Source: Roseateles toxinivorans
Lineage (GTDB): Bacteria > Pseudomonadota > Gammaproteobacteria > Burkholderiales > Burkholderiaceae_C
Length of the DNA: 47,389 nucleotides
Reading direction: 5' to 3'
NCBI GenBank assembly: GCA_945898095.1
Contig: CAMDHE010000019.1
Coordinates: forward strand, 1-47,389
Below are positions 24,908-33,268 of the stretch, piece after piece. A program made the position numbers and the translations under genes. Each line of letters opens with the position of its first letter. The stretch's first letter is position 1. The notes beneath the pieces were generated by a model. That model was not told where the DNA came from, did no database searches, and worked only from the letters and a program-made list of their open reading frames with translations.

Positions 24908-26397
24908 AACCACTTGAGATCATGGACATCACGGTGCGCGATGCGCAGCAATGCCTTTGGGCGACGCGTATGACCACCGAGGAAATGCTGCCGATTGCTC
25001 GGACGATGGACGAGGCCGGCTTCCACATCATCGACCTGACTGGCGGCGCAGCCATCGACGCGAGCATGATGTTCCTGGGCGAGGATCCATTCGAGCGCAT
25101 TCGTCAGATGGCACGCCTCATCACAAAAACACCTTTGAATTTCAACACCCGCGGGCAGAGCATCTTTCGGTGGATGCAGTACGCCGACGACGTAGCTGAG
25201 TTCACACTCGAGTTACTGCGTCGTAATGGCATCCGCTCGATCATGGTGTTTGACGCGCTCAACGACTTTCGCAACGCACGCGCCACCATGCGCTGCGCCA
25301 AGGCCCTGGATCTCTACATCATCGGGGCCGTCACTTACACCATCAGCCCAGTACATACCGACGAACATTTCGTCACCAAGGCACGCGACCTGGTGTCCAT
25401 GGGCGCCAACGCTATCGAGTTGAAAGACCCTAGCGGCCTTCTCACGCCAGAACGGGTGCGCGAACTGATTCCCAAACTGCGCGCCGCAGTTGGCACGACC
25501 CAACTGCAGTTGCACTCGCATTGCACTTTTGGTCACGGCCTTGACACCTACCGCGCGGCCATTGAACTCGGCGAGCAGGGCGTGGACCTTTGTCATGCCG
25601 CGAGCAAGGCATTGGCCTACGGATATTCGCTGCCGCCGCACGACTTCGTCATTGATGAAGCGGCTCGGGTTGGCCGCAGTTGTCGAGTCGACCGTGCGGC
25701 AATCGCGCAGATCGAGCATTACTTCAATCTCGTCACCCGGCGCGGTGGCCGCCAGGTTGGCCGCATGCCGCCGCTGCAGTCGGTCGAAGTCGACCACCAG
25801 GTACCCGGCGGCATGATGAGCAACCTAGAGCGCCAGCTACAGGATCAGGGGCAGGGTCATCGACTGCCTGAGGTGTTGGAAGAAGTGGGCCGCGTGCGCC
25901 GCGATTTAGGCTGGCCGATCGTCGTCAGTCCGATGGCGCAATACCTGGGCGCACAGGCAGTATTGAACGTGCTCACAGGCAAACGCTACCAGATCGTGCC
26001 GCAGGAGATCAAACAGTACGTGCTCGGCTATTACGGCGAGGTCGCCGGCCCGATCGACCCTGCGGCGCGTGAAGCCATCGCAGGCGACGAGCAAGGAATT
26101 AACGTTCCGCCCGGCGAATTGATCCAGCCAATGATGGCCAATTACCGTCAGCAGTTCGGCTCCTGCGGTTCCGACGAGGAACTGGCCATGCGCATCTTCT
26201 ATTCCGAACGCACAGTCGAAGAAAACCGCAAAGCGCGCCTGCTCGTGAAGCCTGGCGCACTGGCCACCGATGCCGGTAGCTTCTTGGCAAGGGCCATGCT
26301 GTCCGATCCGACACTGGAACTTTGCGAGGTACGGCGCAAGAGCTTTCACTTCGTGATGAACCGCACCCCCCCGACTGCCACGGCAGCGCAACCCTGA
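24904..26397 (+). CDS. HMGL-type carboxyltransferase (PycB/OadA-like), variant active site
   Basis: A 497-residue relative of pyruvate carboxylase subunit B, oxaloacetate decarboxylase alpha and transcarboxylase 5S. Conserved are D8-x3-R12-D13-A-x-Q at the start of the TIM barrel, Lys 174 in ELKDPSGLL (the lysine carbamylated in the family), the metal ligands His 204 and His 206 (HSHC), and HQVPGGMMSNL (298-308) opening the C-terminal domain. The segment that holds the catalytic threonine in relatives (MTYGHP or GMTSQP) reads LAYGYSLPP here, so Thr appears to be Ala 238; the residue after the second metal His is Cys, not Asp. There is no fused biotin domain. The acceptor is probably not pyruvate. 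GGGAGAGG precedes the start. Confidence 0.88.
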   Translation: MKPLEIMDITVRDAQQCLWATRMTTEEMLPIARTMDEAGFHIIDLTGGAAIDASMMFLGEDPFERIRQMARLITKTPLNFNTRGQSIFRWMQYADDVAEFTLELLRRNGIRSIMVFDALNDFRNARATMRCAKALDLYIIGAVTYTISPVHTDEHFVTKARDLVSMGANAIELKDPSGLLTPERVRELIPKLRAAVGTTQLQLHSHCTFGHGLDTYRAAIELGEQGVDLCHAASKALAYGYSLPPHDFVIDEAARVGRSCRVDRAAIAQIEHYFNLVTRRGGRQVGRMPPLQSVEVDHQVPGGMMSNLERQLQDQGQGHRLPEVLEEVGRVRRDLGWPIVVSPMAQYLGAQAVLNVLTGKRYQIVPQEIKQYVLGYYGEVAGPIDPAAREAIAGDEQGINVPPGELIQPMMANYRQQFGSCGSDEELAMRIFYSERTVEENRKARLLVKPGALATDAGSFLARAMLSDPTLELCEVRRKSFHFVMNRTPPTATAAQP

Positions 26398-26410
26398 ACC
26401 GGAGCACATC

Positions 26411-26725
26411 ATGGTGCGCATCGAGATCATTCTTTTTCGCAATCACATGACACTGGAAGAACAGCAACGCTGGTGGACAGAAGACCATGCACCAATCGCG
26501 CGCCGAATGCCGGGCCTGCGTGGCTACTTCATCAATATGGCAGGTCGTGGCGAGGGCGCTGAAGAGCCGGAGATCTGTGGAACCGACACGCTCAGCTTTG
26601 ACAGCTGGGAAGCTGCCATGGCGGCATATGAATCGCCTGAGTGGAAGGCCGCACGCGCTCACACGCAAGCCTCCGGGGCCAAAGCCCTTCGCACCTGGGT
26701 GCGCGAGCAGATCACCGTCATCTAA
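26411..26725 (+). CDS. EthD-like dimeric alpha/beta-barrel protein
   Basis: A 104-residue protein with a ferredoxin-like fold pattern: MVRIEIILFRNHMTLEEQQR, then WWTEDHAPIARRMPGLRGYF, a central acidic loop and FDSWEAAMAAYESPEWKAA. The TEDHAPIARRMPG stretch matches the EthD family, whose members include small isomerases and accessory proteins of monooxygenase pathways. A GGAG ribosome site precedes the ATG. It may isomerise or protect an intermediate made by the carboxylase or AcnX enzyme on either side; the sequence does not reveal which. Confidence 0.82.
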   Translation: MVRIEIILFRNHMTLEEQQRWWTEDHAPIARRMPGLRGYFINMAGRGEGAEEPEICGTDTLSFDSWEAAMAAYESPEWKAARAHTQASGAKALRTWVREQITVI

Positions 26726-26740
26726 GGCAGGAGCAGAAAC

Positions 26741-27997
26741 TTGAAACTCACGACGCAAGAGCAGGACATGCTCGATGGCAAGCATGGCGATGCAGTGCGC
26801 GAAGCGCTGGCCTACCAGTTGGAGGTCGGCCGCTTCTGGGACGCCGAGCGATTTGTTCCAATCAGCAACGCGCACATGATGGGCGACATCGAGGTCATGG
26901 GCGACGCGGGGTTGGCTTTCTTGGAGCGCGCCTGTGCGCAACAAGCCCGCTGCAGCGTCCCCATCACCACCAATGCGCGCTGCTTCGACTTCGCTCATGC
27001 CGAAAGCATGGGTCAGGACATGACCGAAGCTGTCAAGGAGCGCAAGATCATCCGCCTGATGCGCGATATGAATGTTGTCACCACCGACACCTGCATCAAT
27101 TACCAGACCGTCTACCAACCGCACCTTGGCGAGCACATCGCCTGGGGCGATACAGGGACCGTGATCTACGCGAACTCAGTGTTCGGCGCGCGCACCAATT
27201 TTGAGGGTGGCCCGTCCGCGCTGGCCGCCGCCATGACCGGACGTACGCCTGAGTACGGTTTTCATCTGGCGCGCCACCGGCGCGGCACCATCAGCGTGCG
27301 GGTGGATGCCAAGCTAGAAGATGTGGCCGACTGGGGTGCTATCGGGAAGATAGTCGGTGAAAAACACCAGAACTATTTTGCTGTACCGGTATTTCACGGC
27401 TTGCAGCGCGCGCCGGTGGCAGATGAACTCAAGCACCTGGGCTGCGCGCTTGCCAGCTATGGTTCGATGGCCATGTTCCACATGGTTGGCGTTACGCCCG
27501 AAGCTCCCAGCTTGGAAGCGGCACTCGGTGGCCAGACGCCGGTGGACGAGATGGTGATCACCGATGCCGACCTGGAACATGTGTATCGCTCCTACAAGCG
27601 GGGAGATGGAAGCGCCAACCTGGTGGTTTTCTCCGGCCCACAACTCTCACTGTTCGAGATGAAGGGGCTTTCCGAAATGTTCGCCGGCCGGAAGGTTCAC
27701 CCCGGCACACAGGTCTACGTCACGACAGCGGCGTCGGTAAAGGCCTCTGCGGCGCAACTGGGTTATCTAGCGCCACTTGAAGCTGCAGGCGTCACGGTGC
27801 TCGAAGGGGTGTGCTTCTATATTCTTCAGAATCTGTCGCAGATGCGGATGGCCAATGGCTGGACCAACATGATTTCCAACTCTGCCAAGATCGTGAACAT
27901 CATCGGCGCACACCGCTTCAACACTCTGTTACGCCGCACGGCAGATTGCGTGGACATCGCCTGCACTGGGGATCTGGGCGGGGGAACATACCTGTGA
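26741..27997 (+). CDS. aconitase X (AcnX) catalytic subunit
   Basis: A 418-residue AcnX large subunit. Recognised by TCINYQTVYQPHLGEHIAWG (about 117-136), YANSVFGARTNFEGGPSALA (143-162) and GRTPEYGFHL, which match AcnX proteins closely. Known AcnX members are iron-sulfur dehydratases: cis-3-hydroxy-L-proline dehydratase and mevalonate-5-phosphate dehydratase. Candidate cluster ligands are Cys 118 and cysteines near the C-terminus in CVDIACTGD. The start is a TTG at 26741 with GGAG eight bases upstream. The small swivelling subunit is encoded next with a GTGA overlap. In this operon it probably dehydrates a hydroxy acid intermediate. Confidence 0.92.
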   Translation: MKLTTQEQDMLDGKHGDAVREALAYQLEVGRFWDAERFVPISNAHMMGDIEVMGDAGLAFLERACAQQARCSVPITTNARCFDFAHAESMGQDMTEAVKERKIIRLMRDMNVVTTDTCINYQTVYQPHLGEHIAWGDTGTVIYANSVFGARTNFEGGPSALAAAMTGRTPEYGFHLARHRRGTISVRVDAKLEDVADWGAIGKIVGEKHQNYFAVPVFHGLQRAPVADELKHLGCALASYGSMAMFHMVGVTPEAPSLEAALGGQTPVDEMVITDADLEHVYRSYKRGDGSANLVVFSGPQLSLFEMKGLSEMFAGRKVHPGTQVYVTTAASVKASAAQLGYLAPLEAAGVTVLEGVCFYILQNLSQMRMANGWTNMISNSAKIVNIIGAHRFNTLLRRTADCVDIACTGDLGGGTYL

Positions 27998-28458
27998 ACA
28001 ATTCAGTCAGTGCTTGCCTTGACAGCCTTTCGGTGCAGCGAGCCTACGGCCCTGTGGTCGAAGGCGAAGCCTTGATCTCCGAGGAGGGCTTCTCGCCCCG
28101 TTACGACTTAGATCGTTGGAGCGGAGTGATCACCAAACCAGGGCACAAGCTTGAAGGCGTGAGCATTCGCGACCGCATCTGTTTTTTTCCCACGGCCAAA
28201 GGTGGCATTGCCGCCGGTTGGGCTTTCTATGACATCAAGCATAAGTCGATTGCACCTCGCGCCTTCATCTTTGGCGTTACCAATCCGGTGATGGTGCAAG
28301 GCGCTGTTTTCGCCGGCATTGCCATCACCGAAGGATGGTCCAAACCGCCCGCAGAAGTTGTGCAGAACGGCGACTGGGTGCGGGTTGACCCTGGGCGCAA
28401 GGTGATCGAAGTTTTGCGGCGAGCCAGCCCACCTGAAGCGGACGACGGGCCCGCATAG
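27994..28458 (+). CDS. aconitase X (AcnX) small swivelling subunit, DUF126
   Basis: A 154-residue protein of the DUF126 swivelling-domain family that completes the AcnX active site with the large subunit. Family features are GPVVEGEALISEEGFSPRYD near residue 19, the G-x(2)-I-x-D-x(2)-FFP strand and TAKGGIAAGWAFYDIK (about 67-82), where a conserved serine in many members is replaced by alanine or glycine. It begins with GTG at 27994 overlapping the large-subunit TGA. Longer reading frames upstream are inside the large-subunit gene. AcnX proteins occur fused or, as here, as two chains. Confidence 0.9.
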   Translation: MNNSVSACLDSLSVQRAYGPVVEGEALISEEGFSPRYDLDRWSGVITKPGHKLEGVSIRDRICFFPTAKGGIAAGWAFYDIKHKSIAPRAFIFGVTNPVMVQGAVFAGIAITEGWSKPPAEVVQNGDWVRVDPGRKVIEVLRRASPPEADDGPA

Positions 28459-28494
28459 CCTCGTCAGACGATTTTTTGATTAAAGGAAGACAAC

Positions 28495-29538
28495 ATGTTC
28501 TGGCTAAAAAAATTCTTGAGTACCTGCACCATGGTTGCCACATTGAGTGCTGCTGGTCTGACCGCCGCCCATGGGCAGACCGCTCCATTGAAGTTCAACT
28601 ATGGTTTGCCCTCTGCTGACTACTATGTAGTTTATGTTGCCAAGGACGCCGGACTGTTCCAGAAGCATGGGCTTGAACCCAATTTCTTTTTCTTTGCTTC
28701 GGGCGCGCCGCTGCTGGCTGGCTTGAAGAGCGAAAGCCTGGACATCATCTCTACCGGCTTGGCATCTGCCTTTGCCCTGGGCCAGAAGATTCCGATCAAG
28801 TTGCTGTTCTGGGAGATGGACGACTCGGCTGGCGAGGCCCTGGTGGTGAGTCCCAAGTCCGGGCTGAACAGCTACCGCGACCTGCCCAAGGCCAAGGCCA
28901 TCGGCGCACCTTCAGGCACTTGTGCCCAAGTGGCGCTGGGCCTGATTGCGCGCAAGATCGGCATCAAGTACACCGACCTCAAAGTGGTCAATATCGCGCC
29001 GCCGCTGTACGCCAATGCCTTCGCCAGCGACTCCATCGACGCAGGCATTGCCTGGGCGCCCTACGCCCAAGCGTTGGCCGAACAGGGGCAGAAGATCGTC
29101 AACTATGACGCCGATTACGGCATCGATGGTGGCATCTGCCCAGTGATGACCGGCGGGCGCACCAAGTTCTTGCAGCAGAACCCTGAAATCGGGATGAAAC
29201 TGGTTCGCATCAATGCCGAGGCCACGGCGATGGTGGAAAAGAACCCACAGTTGGCGCTTGATGCCCTGGTGAAGTATCTGTCGGTGACCCCTAGCGTTGC
29301 AAAGGCCGCCTACGACCGCCTTTGCTGCGCGCGGCGGCCCACATTCGCCCAGCAACTTGATCCACAGTCGCCATATTCGATGGTTTCCAAGGATGGCGGT
29401 CTGGTGAAAAAACTGCAGATTGCCACCCAGATGCTTGCCGAAAGTGGCAGCATCCCAGCGGCACTGACGAGCGAGGAAATCATGGCCGCGCTGGACAGTT
29501 CCTACATCCGGAGGTTTGTCGAGAGCGGCGGCAAATAA
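28495..29538 (+). CDS. ABC transporter substrate-binding protein, NMT1/SsuA-like, copy 2
   Basis: A 347-residue binding protein with a signal peptide (cleavage likely after AHG, residue 27). Cleft segments are NYGLPSADYYVVYVAKDAGL, FASGAPLLAGLKSESLDI and GAPSGTCAQVALGL. It is close to copy 3 at 32051-33100 along its whole length (identical stretches include GAPSGTCAQVAL and NIAPPLYANA), so one arose by duplication of the other within the island. GGAAG precedes the ATG. It is the last gene before the internal promoter at 29598-29640. Confidence 0.93.
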   Translation: MFWLKKFLSTCTMVATLSAAGLTAAHGQTAPLKFNYGLPSADYYVVYVAKDAGLFQKHGLEPNFFFFASGAPLLAGLKSESLDIISTGLASAFALGQKIPIKLLFWEMDDSAGEALVVSPKSGLNSYRDLPKAKAIGAPSGTCAQVALGLIARKIGIKYTDLKVVNIAPPLYANAFASDSIDAGIAWAPYAQALAEQGQKIVNYDADYGIDGGICPVMTGGRTKFLQQNPEIGMKLVRINAEATAMVEKNPQLALDALVKYLSVTPSVAKAAYDRLCCARRPTFAQQLDPQSPYSMVSKDGGLVKKLQIATQMLAESGSIPAALTSEEIMAALDSSYIRRFVESGGK

Positions 29539-29597
29539 CTTGCTTGGCGGGTTCGACGCCCATTCGCGGCAACGCCCAAGCCGAGGGGAATCCCGCA

Positions 29598-29640
29598 TTG
29601 ACGGCGGGTGGGCTAGATTTACTATAGTGCTATATAGTAA
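29598..29640 (+). promoter_or_regulatory. internal promoter with overlapping palindromic operator
   Basis: TTGACG (29598-29603) followed after 16 bases by TACTAT (29620-29625) makes a good sigma70 promoter for the sulfatase unit. An inverted repeat, TTACTATA then six bases then TATAGTAA (29619-29640), covers the -10 box, the usual place for a repressor site. It stands out as AT-rich in a G+C-rich region. The two GntR/UTRA proteins of the island are the natural candidates. The sulfatase start is 59 bases further on. Confidence 0.65.
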
Positions 29641-29698
29641 TTTAACTGGTACGTGGGCTCGCCGCTTTCCCACGTGCTGTTCAACCTGAGCCCCCCGC

Positions 29699-31156
29699 AT
29701 GAATCGCCAAGCAAGAAACCTGCTCGTCATCATGTCAGACGAACACAGCCCAAAGGCACTGGGCTGTTACGGACATTCGTTTGTCGAGACCCCTCACCTT
29801 GATCGTCTTGCGGCCCGCGGCACCCGATTCACTTCGGCCTATTGCACCAGTCCTGTGTGTATCCCCGCGCGTGCCTCGTTCGCGGTGGGCAAATACATTC
29901 ACCAGATCGGATACTGGGATAACGCCGATGCCTATGACGGTGCGATCCCGAGTTGGCATCACACATTGCGTGCGCTTGGGCATCAGGTAACTTCGATTGG
30001 CAAGTTGCACTTTCGCCTAGCCGGAGAGGACCATGGTTTCACCGAAGAGATCATCCCCATGCACATACTGGAAGGAAAGGGCGATCTCATGGGCTTGGTC
30101 CGTAGCGACTTGCCTGTTCGCCGCGGCGCCTACAAAATGGCGCGCCTGGCAGGGCCAGGTGAGAGTCAATACACCTTCTATGACCGCGAAATCACGGCGC
30201 GAGCGCAGATCTGGCTGCGCGACCGCGCCAAGGCGGCGGGCGACAAGCCCTGGGTGTTGTTCGTTTCATTGGTCTGCCCGCATTTCCCGCTCACTGCACC
30301 ACCGCAGTATTTCTACAAGTACTACGACCGCGACCTGCCACTTCCGAAACTGTATGCACGGGATCAGCGGCCTACCCACCCATATTTACGCGACTACGCG
30401 GGCAGCTTCAACTATGACGACTATTTCGACGAGGTCAGTCTGAAGAAAGCGCTCGCCGGGTATTACGGCCTTTGCTCGTTCTTGGACGATCAGGTCGGCT
30501 TGGTGCTCGGAGCTTTGGACGGCGCCGGCTTGACTGACGATACGCGTGTGATCTACACCAGTGACCATGGCGACAACCTCGGCGCGCGAGGCCTTTGGGG
30601 TAAATCGACTATGTTTGAGGAAACCGCGGCCGTGCCATTGATCATGGCAGGCCCCGATATACCCCGTGGGCGTGTAGTCGACACACCAGCCAGCCATGTC
30701 GATGTGTATCCCTTTATTTTGCAAGCCGTTGGCGAGGCTACACCGCAACTGCTGGAAGGCTATCCTGGTGTTTCTTTGTTCGACCTGGCTGACGGTGCAC
30801 AGCCCGACCGCAATGTACTGGTGGAGTACCACGGCATGGGCTCGACCACCGGCGCCTTCATGATCCGGCAGGGCCAATACAAGTACGTTTTCTACGCCAC
30901 CTACCCGGCGCAGTTGTTCGATCTTTTGACTGATCCGGAGGAACTGCACGATCTGGCAGGCGATCCCGCAAGCCAGAAGGTGCTGGCCGAATGTCATGAG
31001 CGACTTCTGCGTATCTGCAACCCGATGGAAGTGCACGAACGTGCCTTGGCGCGGCAGGCCGAAATGCTACAGGCCAGCGGCGGTCGCGAGGCAGTGATTG
31101 CACGAGGCGACCTCGGCTTCACACCTGCGCCTGGTGCCGTCATCGCCTTCGACTGA
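29699..31156 (+). CDS. type I sulfatase (arylsulfatase / choline-sulfatase-like)
   Basis: A 485-residue sulfatase that would hydrolyse a sulfate ester. The N-terminal metal site IMSDEHSPKALGCYG is at 11-25, and the sulfatase signature CIPAR (Cys 54, Pro 56, Arg 58) marks Cys 54 as the residue converted to formylglycine. Further marks are GKLHF and VIYTSDHGDNLGARGLWGKS with the second metal-binding aspartate and histidine. No signal peptide is seen, so it should act in the cytoplasm, which means the sulfated compound is imported first, in line with the SsuA-like transporter. No dedicated formylglycine-generating enzyme gene is in the window. No clear ribosome site precedes the ATG. Confidence 0.94.
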   Translation: MNRQARNLLVIMSDEHSPKALGCYGHSFVETPHLDRLAARGTRFTSAYCTSPVCIPARASFAVGKYIHQIGYWDNADAYDGAIPSWHHTLRALGHQVTSIGKLHFRLAGEDHGFTEEIIPMHILEGKGDLMGLVRSDLPVRRGAYKMARLAGPGESQYTFYDREITARAQIWLRDRAKAAGDKPWVLFVSLVCPHFPLTAPPQYFYKYYDRDLPLPKLYARDQRPTHPYLRDYAGSFNYDDYFDEVSLKKALAGYYGLCSFLDDQVGLVLGALDGAGLTDDTRVIYTSDHGDNLGARGLWGKSTMFEETAAVPLIMAGPDIPRGRVVDTPASHVDVYPFILQAVGEATPQLLEGYPGVSLFDLADGAQPDRNVLVEYHGMGSTTGAFMIRQGQYKYVFYATYPAQLFDLLTDPEELHDLAGDPASQKVLAECHERLLRICNPMEVHERALARQAEMLQASGGREAVIARGDLGFTPAPGAVIAFD

Positions 31157-31193
31157 AACTCTCTTTTTACCTGAGACCGAAGGAAACACAGAC

Positions 31194-31997
31194 ATGCTGT
31201 CCACCTCACCTGTCAAGATCTCCTTTCGGGGCGTTTCCAAGTCCTACCCTTCAAAGCATGCCGCGCAATTGCCCACACTGGCTCTGGAACGACTGGACGT
31301 GGACATCCACAGTGCCGAGATCGTCTCGGTACTTGGGCCAACAGGCTGCGGCAAGTCGTCAGCTTTGAATTTGATCGCCGGTTTCGAGGAACCGAGCAGC
31401 GGCGATGTGCTGCTGGACAATACGGTCGTCCGCGGACCAGGCCCAGACCGTGCGGTGGTGTTCCAGCAAGCTTCTTTGTTTCCCTGGTTGAATGTCTTCG
31501 ACAACGTGACTTTGGGCGTTAAATGCCGCGGCATGCCCGAACAGGAGTACCGGATGCGCGCTGAGCGCCTGCTGGTCGAGGTGGGCCTTTCCGGCTTCTT
31601 GAAGCACTACCCCTACCAGTTATCCGGCGGCATGCAGCAGCGTGTACAGATCGCCCGCGCCCTGATCTCGGCGCCCAAGGTCCTGCTGATGGATGAGCCC
31701 TTCGGTGCCTTGGACTACCAGACCCGGATATTCATGCAAGAACTGCTGCTCAAGCTATGGGTGGAATATAAGCCGACGGTACTCTTCATCACCCACGACG
31801 TCAGCGAGGCCATCTTCATTTCAGATCGTGTGCTGGTGATGAGTCGGCGACCGGGACGTATCAAACTGGCCGTTGACGTTCTGGCCCCCAAGCCGCGCAC
31901 AGCGGAGTTCCTGAGCGCTCCAGAGTTCGTCGAACTGCAGCGTGAATTGCTGCGGGCAGTGCAAGAGGAAGTACAAACCTCCGACGCCCCGCACTGA
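31194..31997 (+). CDS. ABC transporter ATP-binding protein, TauB/SsuB/NrtD-like
   Basis: A 267-residue ATPase with Walker A GPTGCGKSS (48-56), the family QQASLFPWLNV Q-loop region (91-101), signature LSGGMQQR (143-150) and Walker B VLLMDEPF (163-170). It belongs to the nitrate/sulfonate/taurine group and pairs with the permease at 18521-19375; it is the only such ATPase in the island. The ATG at 31194 has GGAAA upstream; the open frame extends 32 codons further back into the sulfatase end. It is followed directly by binding-protein copy 3. Confidence 0.94.
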   Translation: MLSTSPVKISFRGVSKSYPSKHAAQLPTLALERLDVDIHSAEIVSVLGPTGCGKSSALNLIAGFEEPSSGDVLLDNTVVRGPGPDRAVVFQQASLFPWLNVFDNVTLGVKCRGMPEQEYRMRAERLLVEVGLSGFLKHYPYQLSGGMQQRVQIARALISAPKVLLMDEPFGALDYQTRIFMQELLLKLWVEYKPTVLFITHDVSEAIFISDRVLVMSRRPGRIKLAVDVLAPKPRTAEFLSAPEFVELQRELLRAVQEEVQTSDAPH

Positions 31998-32050
31998 GCG
32001 CTGGACCCCATGCCGTGGCAACCGCCTTGGCCAACTCCCAGGAGATCAAG

Positions 32051-33100
32051 ATGATGAAACTCAGCAAGTGGTGGCGTCAAATAGGAGTGACATTCGCGAT
32101 GGCGCTCGCCGGAAACATGACACAAGCCCAGAGCGGCGCAGTGGTGCCACTCAAGTTCAATTGGGGACTGCCCACGGCGAATTATTTCACCTTGTATGTG
32201 GCGCGCGACCTGGGTCTGTTTCAGCAAGTCGGACTGGATCCGCAGTTCTACACCTTTCAATCAGGCGCGCCGCTGCTCGCCGGTCTCAAGAGCGATAGCT
32301 TGGACGTAGTCACCACCGGCCTAGCCACCGTCTTTGCGCTAGGGCAGAACATTCCGTTGCGCATGATCTATTGGTCACTCGACCACGCAGCATCCGAGGG
32401 CTTGGTGGTCACCGCCAAGAGTGGCATCGACACATACAGGGACCTTGGAAAGGCCAAAACCATCGGCGCGCCTTCAGGAACCTGTGCACAGGTAGCGCTG
32501 GCCTTGATGGCCAAGAAACTGGGCCTCAAATACAGCAGCCTGAATGTACTGAACATCGCACCTCCGCTATATGCCAACGCGATGAGCGGCGGATCGCTTG
32601 ATGCCGGCATGGCCTGGTCGCCCTACGTGCAGATATTGGTCGAAAGCGGCCACAAAGTGGTCGGCTGGGATCCGGACTACGCGCCCGACGGCGGTGTCTG
32701 CCCAGGCATGACGGCAGCGCGTCCGAAGTTCCTGCAAGCCAACCCGGAAGTTGGTGTCAAACTGGTTGAAGTCCAAGCCAAGGCAATGGAGGCCATCGCC
32801 AAAAACCCGAACTTGGCCATTGATGCAATGGTCAAGTATTTGTCGATCTCCCGTTCGGTGGCTAAAGCGGCCTATGAGCGCGAGTGCTGTGATCGCTATC
32901 CCACGCTGCAGCAGCAACTGGATCCGAACTCGCAATTTTCGATGGTTTCAAAGGACAGTGGCTTGGCTCGCAAGTTCTACATCGCTAGCCAGATGTTGCA
33001 GGAAACGGGAACCATTCCCACCGCCCTGACTTGGGAACAGATCAACGCCGCCATAGATCCGAGCTATATCCGCCAGTACCTGGAGAAGGTTCGCAAATGA
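32051..33100 (+). CDS. ABC transporter substrate-binding protein, NMT1/SsuA-like, copy 3
   Basis: A 349-residue binding protein. The ATG at 32051 (MMKLSKWW) has GGAG six bases upstream and gives a normal signal peptide cleaved about residue 26 (after TQA); the longer frame from 32015 is not needed. It shares long identical stretches with copy 2, including GAPSGTCAQVAL, with the same cleft layout FQSGAPLLAGLKSDSLDVV. The stop overlaps the start of a 55-codon reading frame. With the ATPase just upstream it forms a second transport sub-cluster of the island. Confidence 0.93.
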   Translation: MMKLSKWWRQIGVTFAMALAGNMTQAQSGAVVPLKFNWGLPTANYFTLYVARDLGLFQQVGLDPQFYTFQSGAPLLAGLKSDSLDVVTTGLATVFALGQNIPLRMIYWSLDHAASEGLVVTAKSGIDTYRDLGKAKTIGAPSGTCAQVALALMAKKLGLKYSSLNVLNIAPPLYANAMSGGSLDAGMAWSPYVQILVESGHKVVGWDPDYAPDGGVCPGMTAARPKFLQANPEVGVKLVEVQAKAMEAIAKNPNLAIDAMVKYLSISRSVAKAAYERECCDRYPTLQQQLDPNSQFSMVSKDSGLARKFYIASQMLQETGTIPTALTWEQINAAIDPSYIRQYLEKVRK

Positions 33101-33264
33101 ACGTGCCGACACTAGCCCTTCGAGACCTAGGTCATGCGCCTGCGCTGCGCTTTAGTCCCTGGATGCGGCTCATGAGCGTCACGCTTGCCACCCTTCCGGG
33201 GTTGCTGCCCTGCATCGTCCTGACGTCACCCAAAAGCTGGCGGGTTCGCGGGCAGAGCGACTGA
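33097..33264 (+). CDS. hypothetical 55-residue protein, possibly a decayed remnant
   Basis: A short frame coupled by an ATGA overlap to the binding-protein stop and ending four bases before the aldehyde dehydrogenase start. It contains one hydrophobic stretch (MSVTLATLPGLLPCIVLTS, about residues 26-44). I recognise no family. It could be a small membrane peptide or the N-terminal remains of a second permease gene that once followed the binding protein, as ABC operons usually have a permease here. The coding evidence is only position and coupling. Confidence 0.35.
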   Translation: MNVPTLALRDLGHAPALRFSPWMRLMSVTLATLPGLLPCIVLTSPKSWRVRGQSD

Positions 33265-33268
33265 GGCC

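Noticed and set aside
29585-29609. A possible terminator hairpin (CCCGC/GCGGG) after the second binding-protein gene
   Set aside because: The stem is short, there is no T-run after it, and it overlaps the -35 region of the internal promoter.
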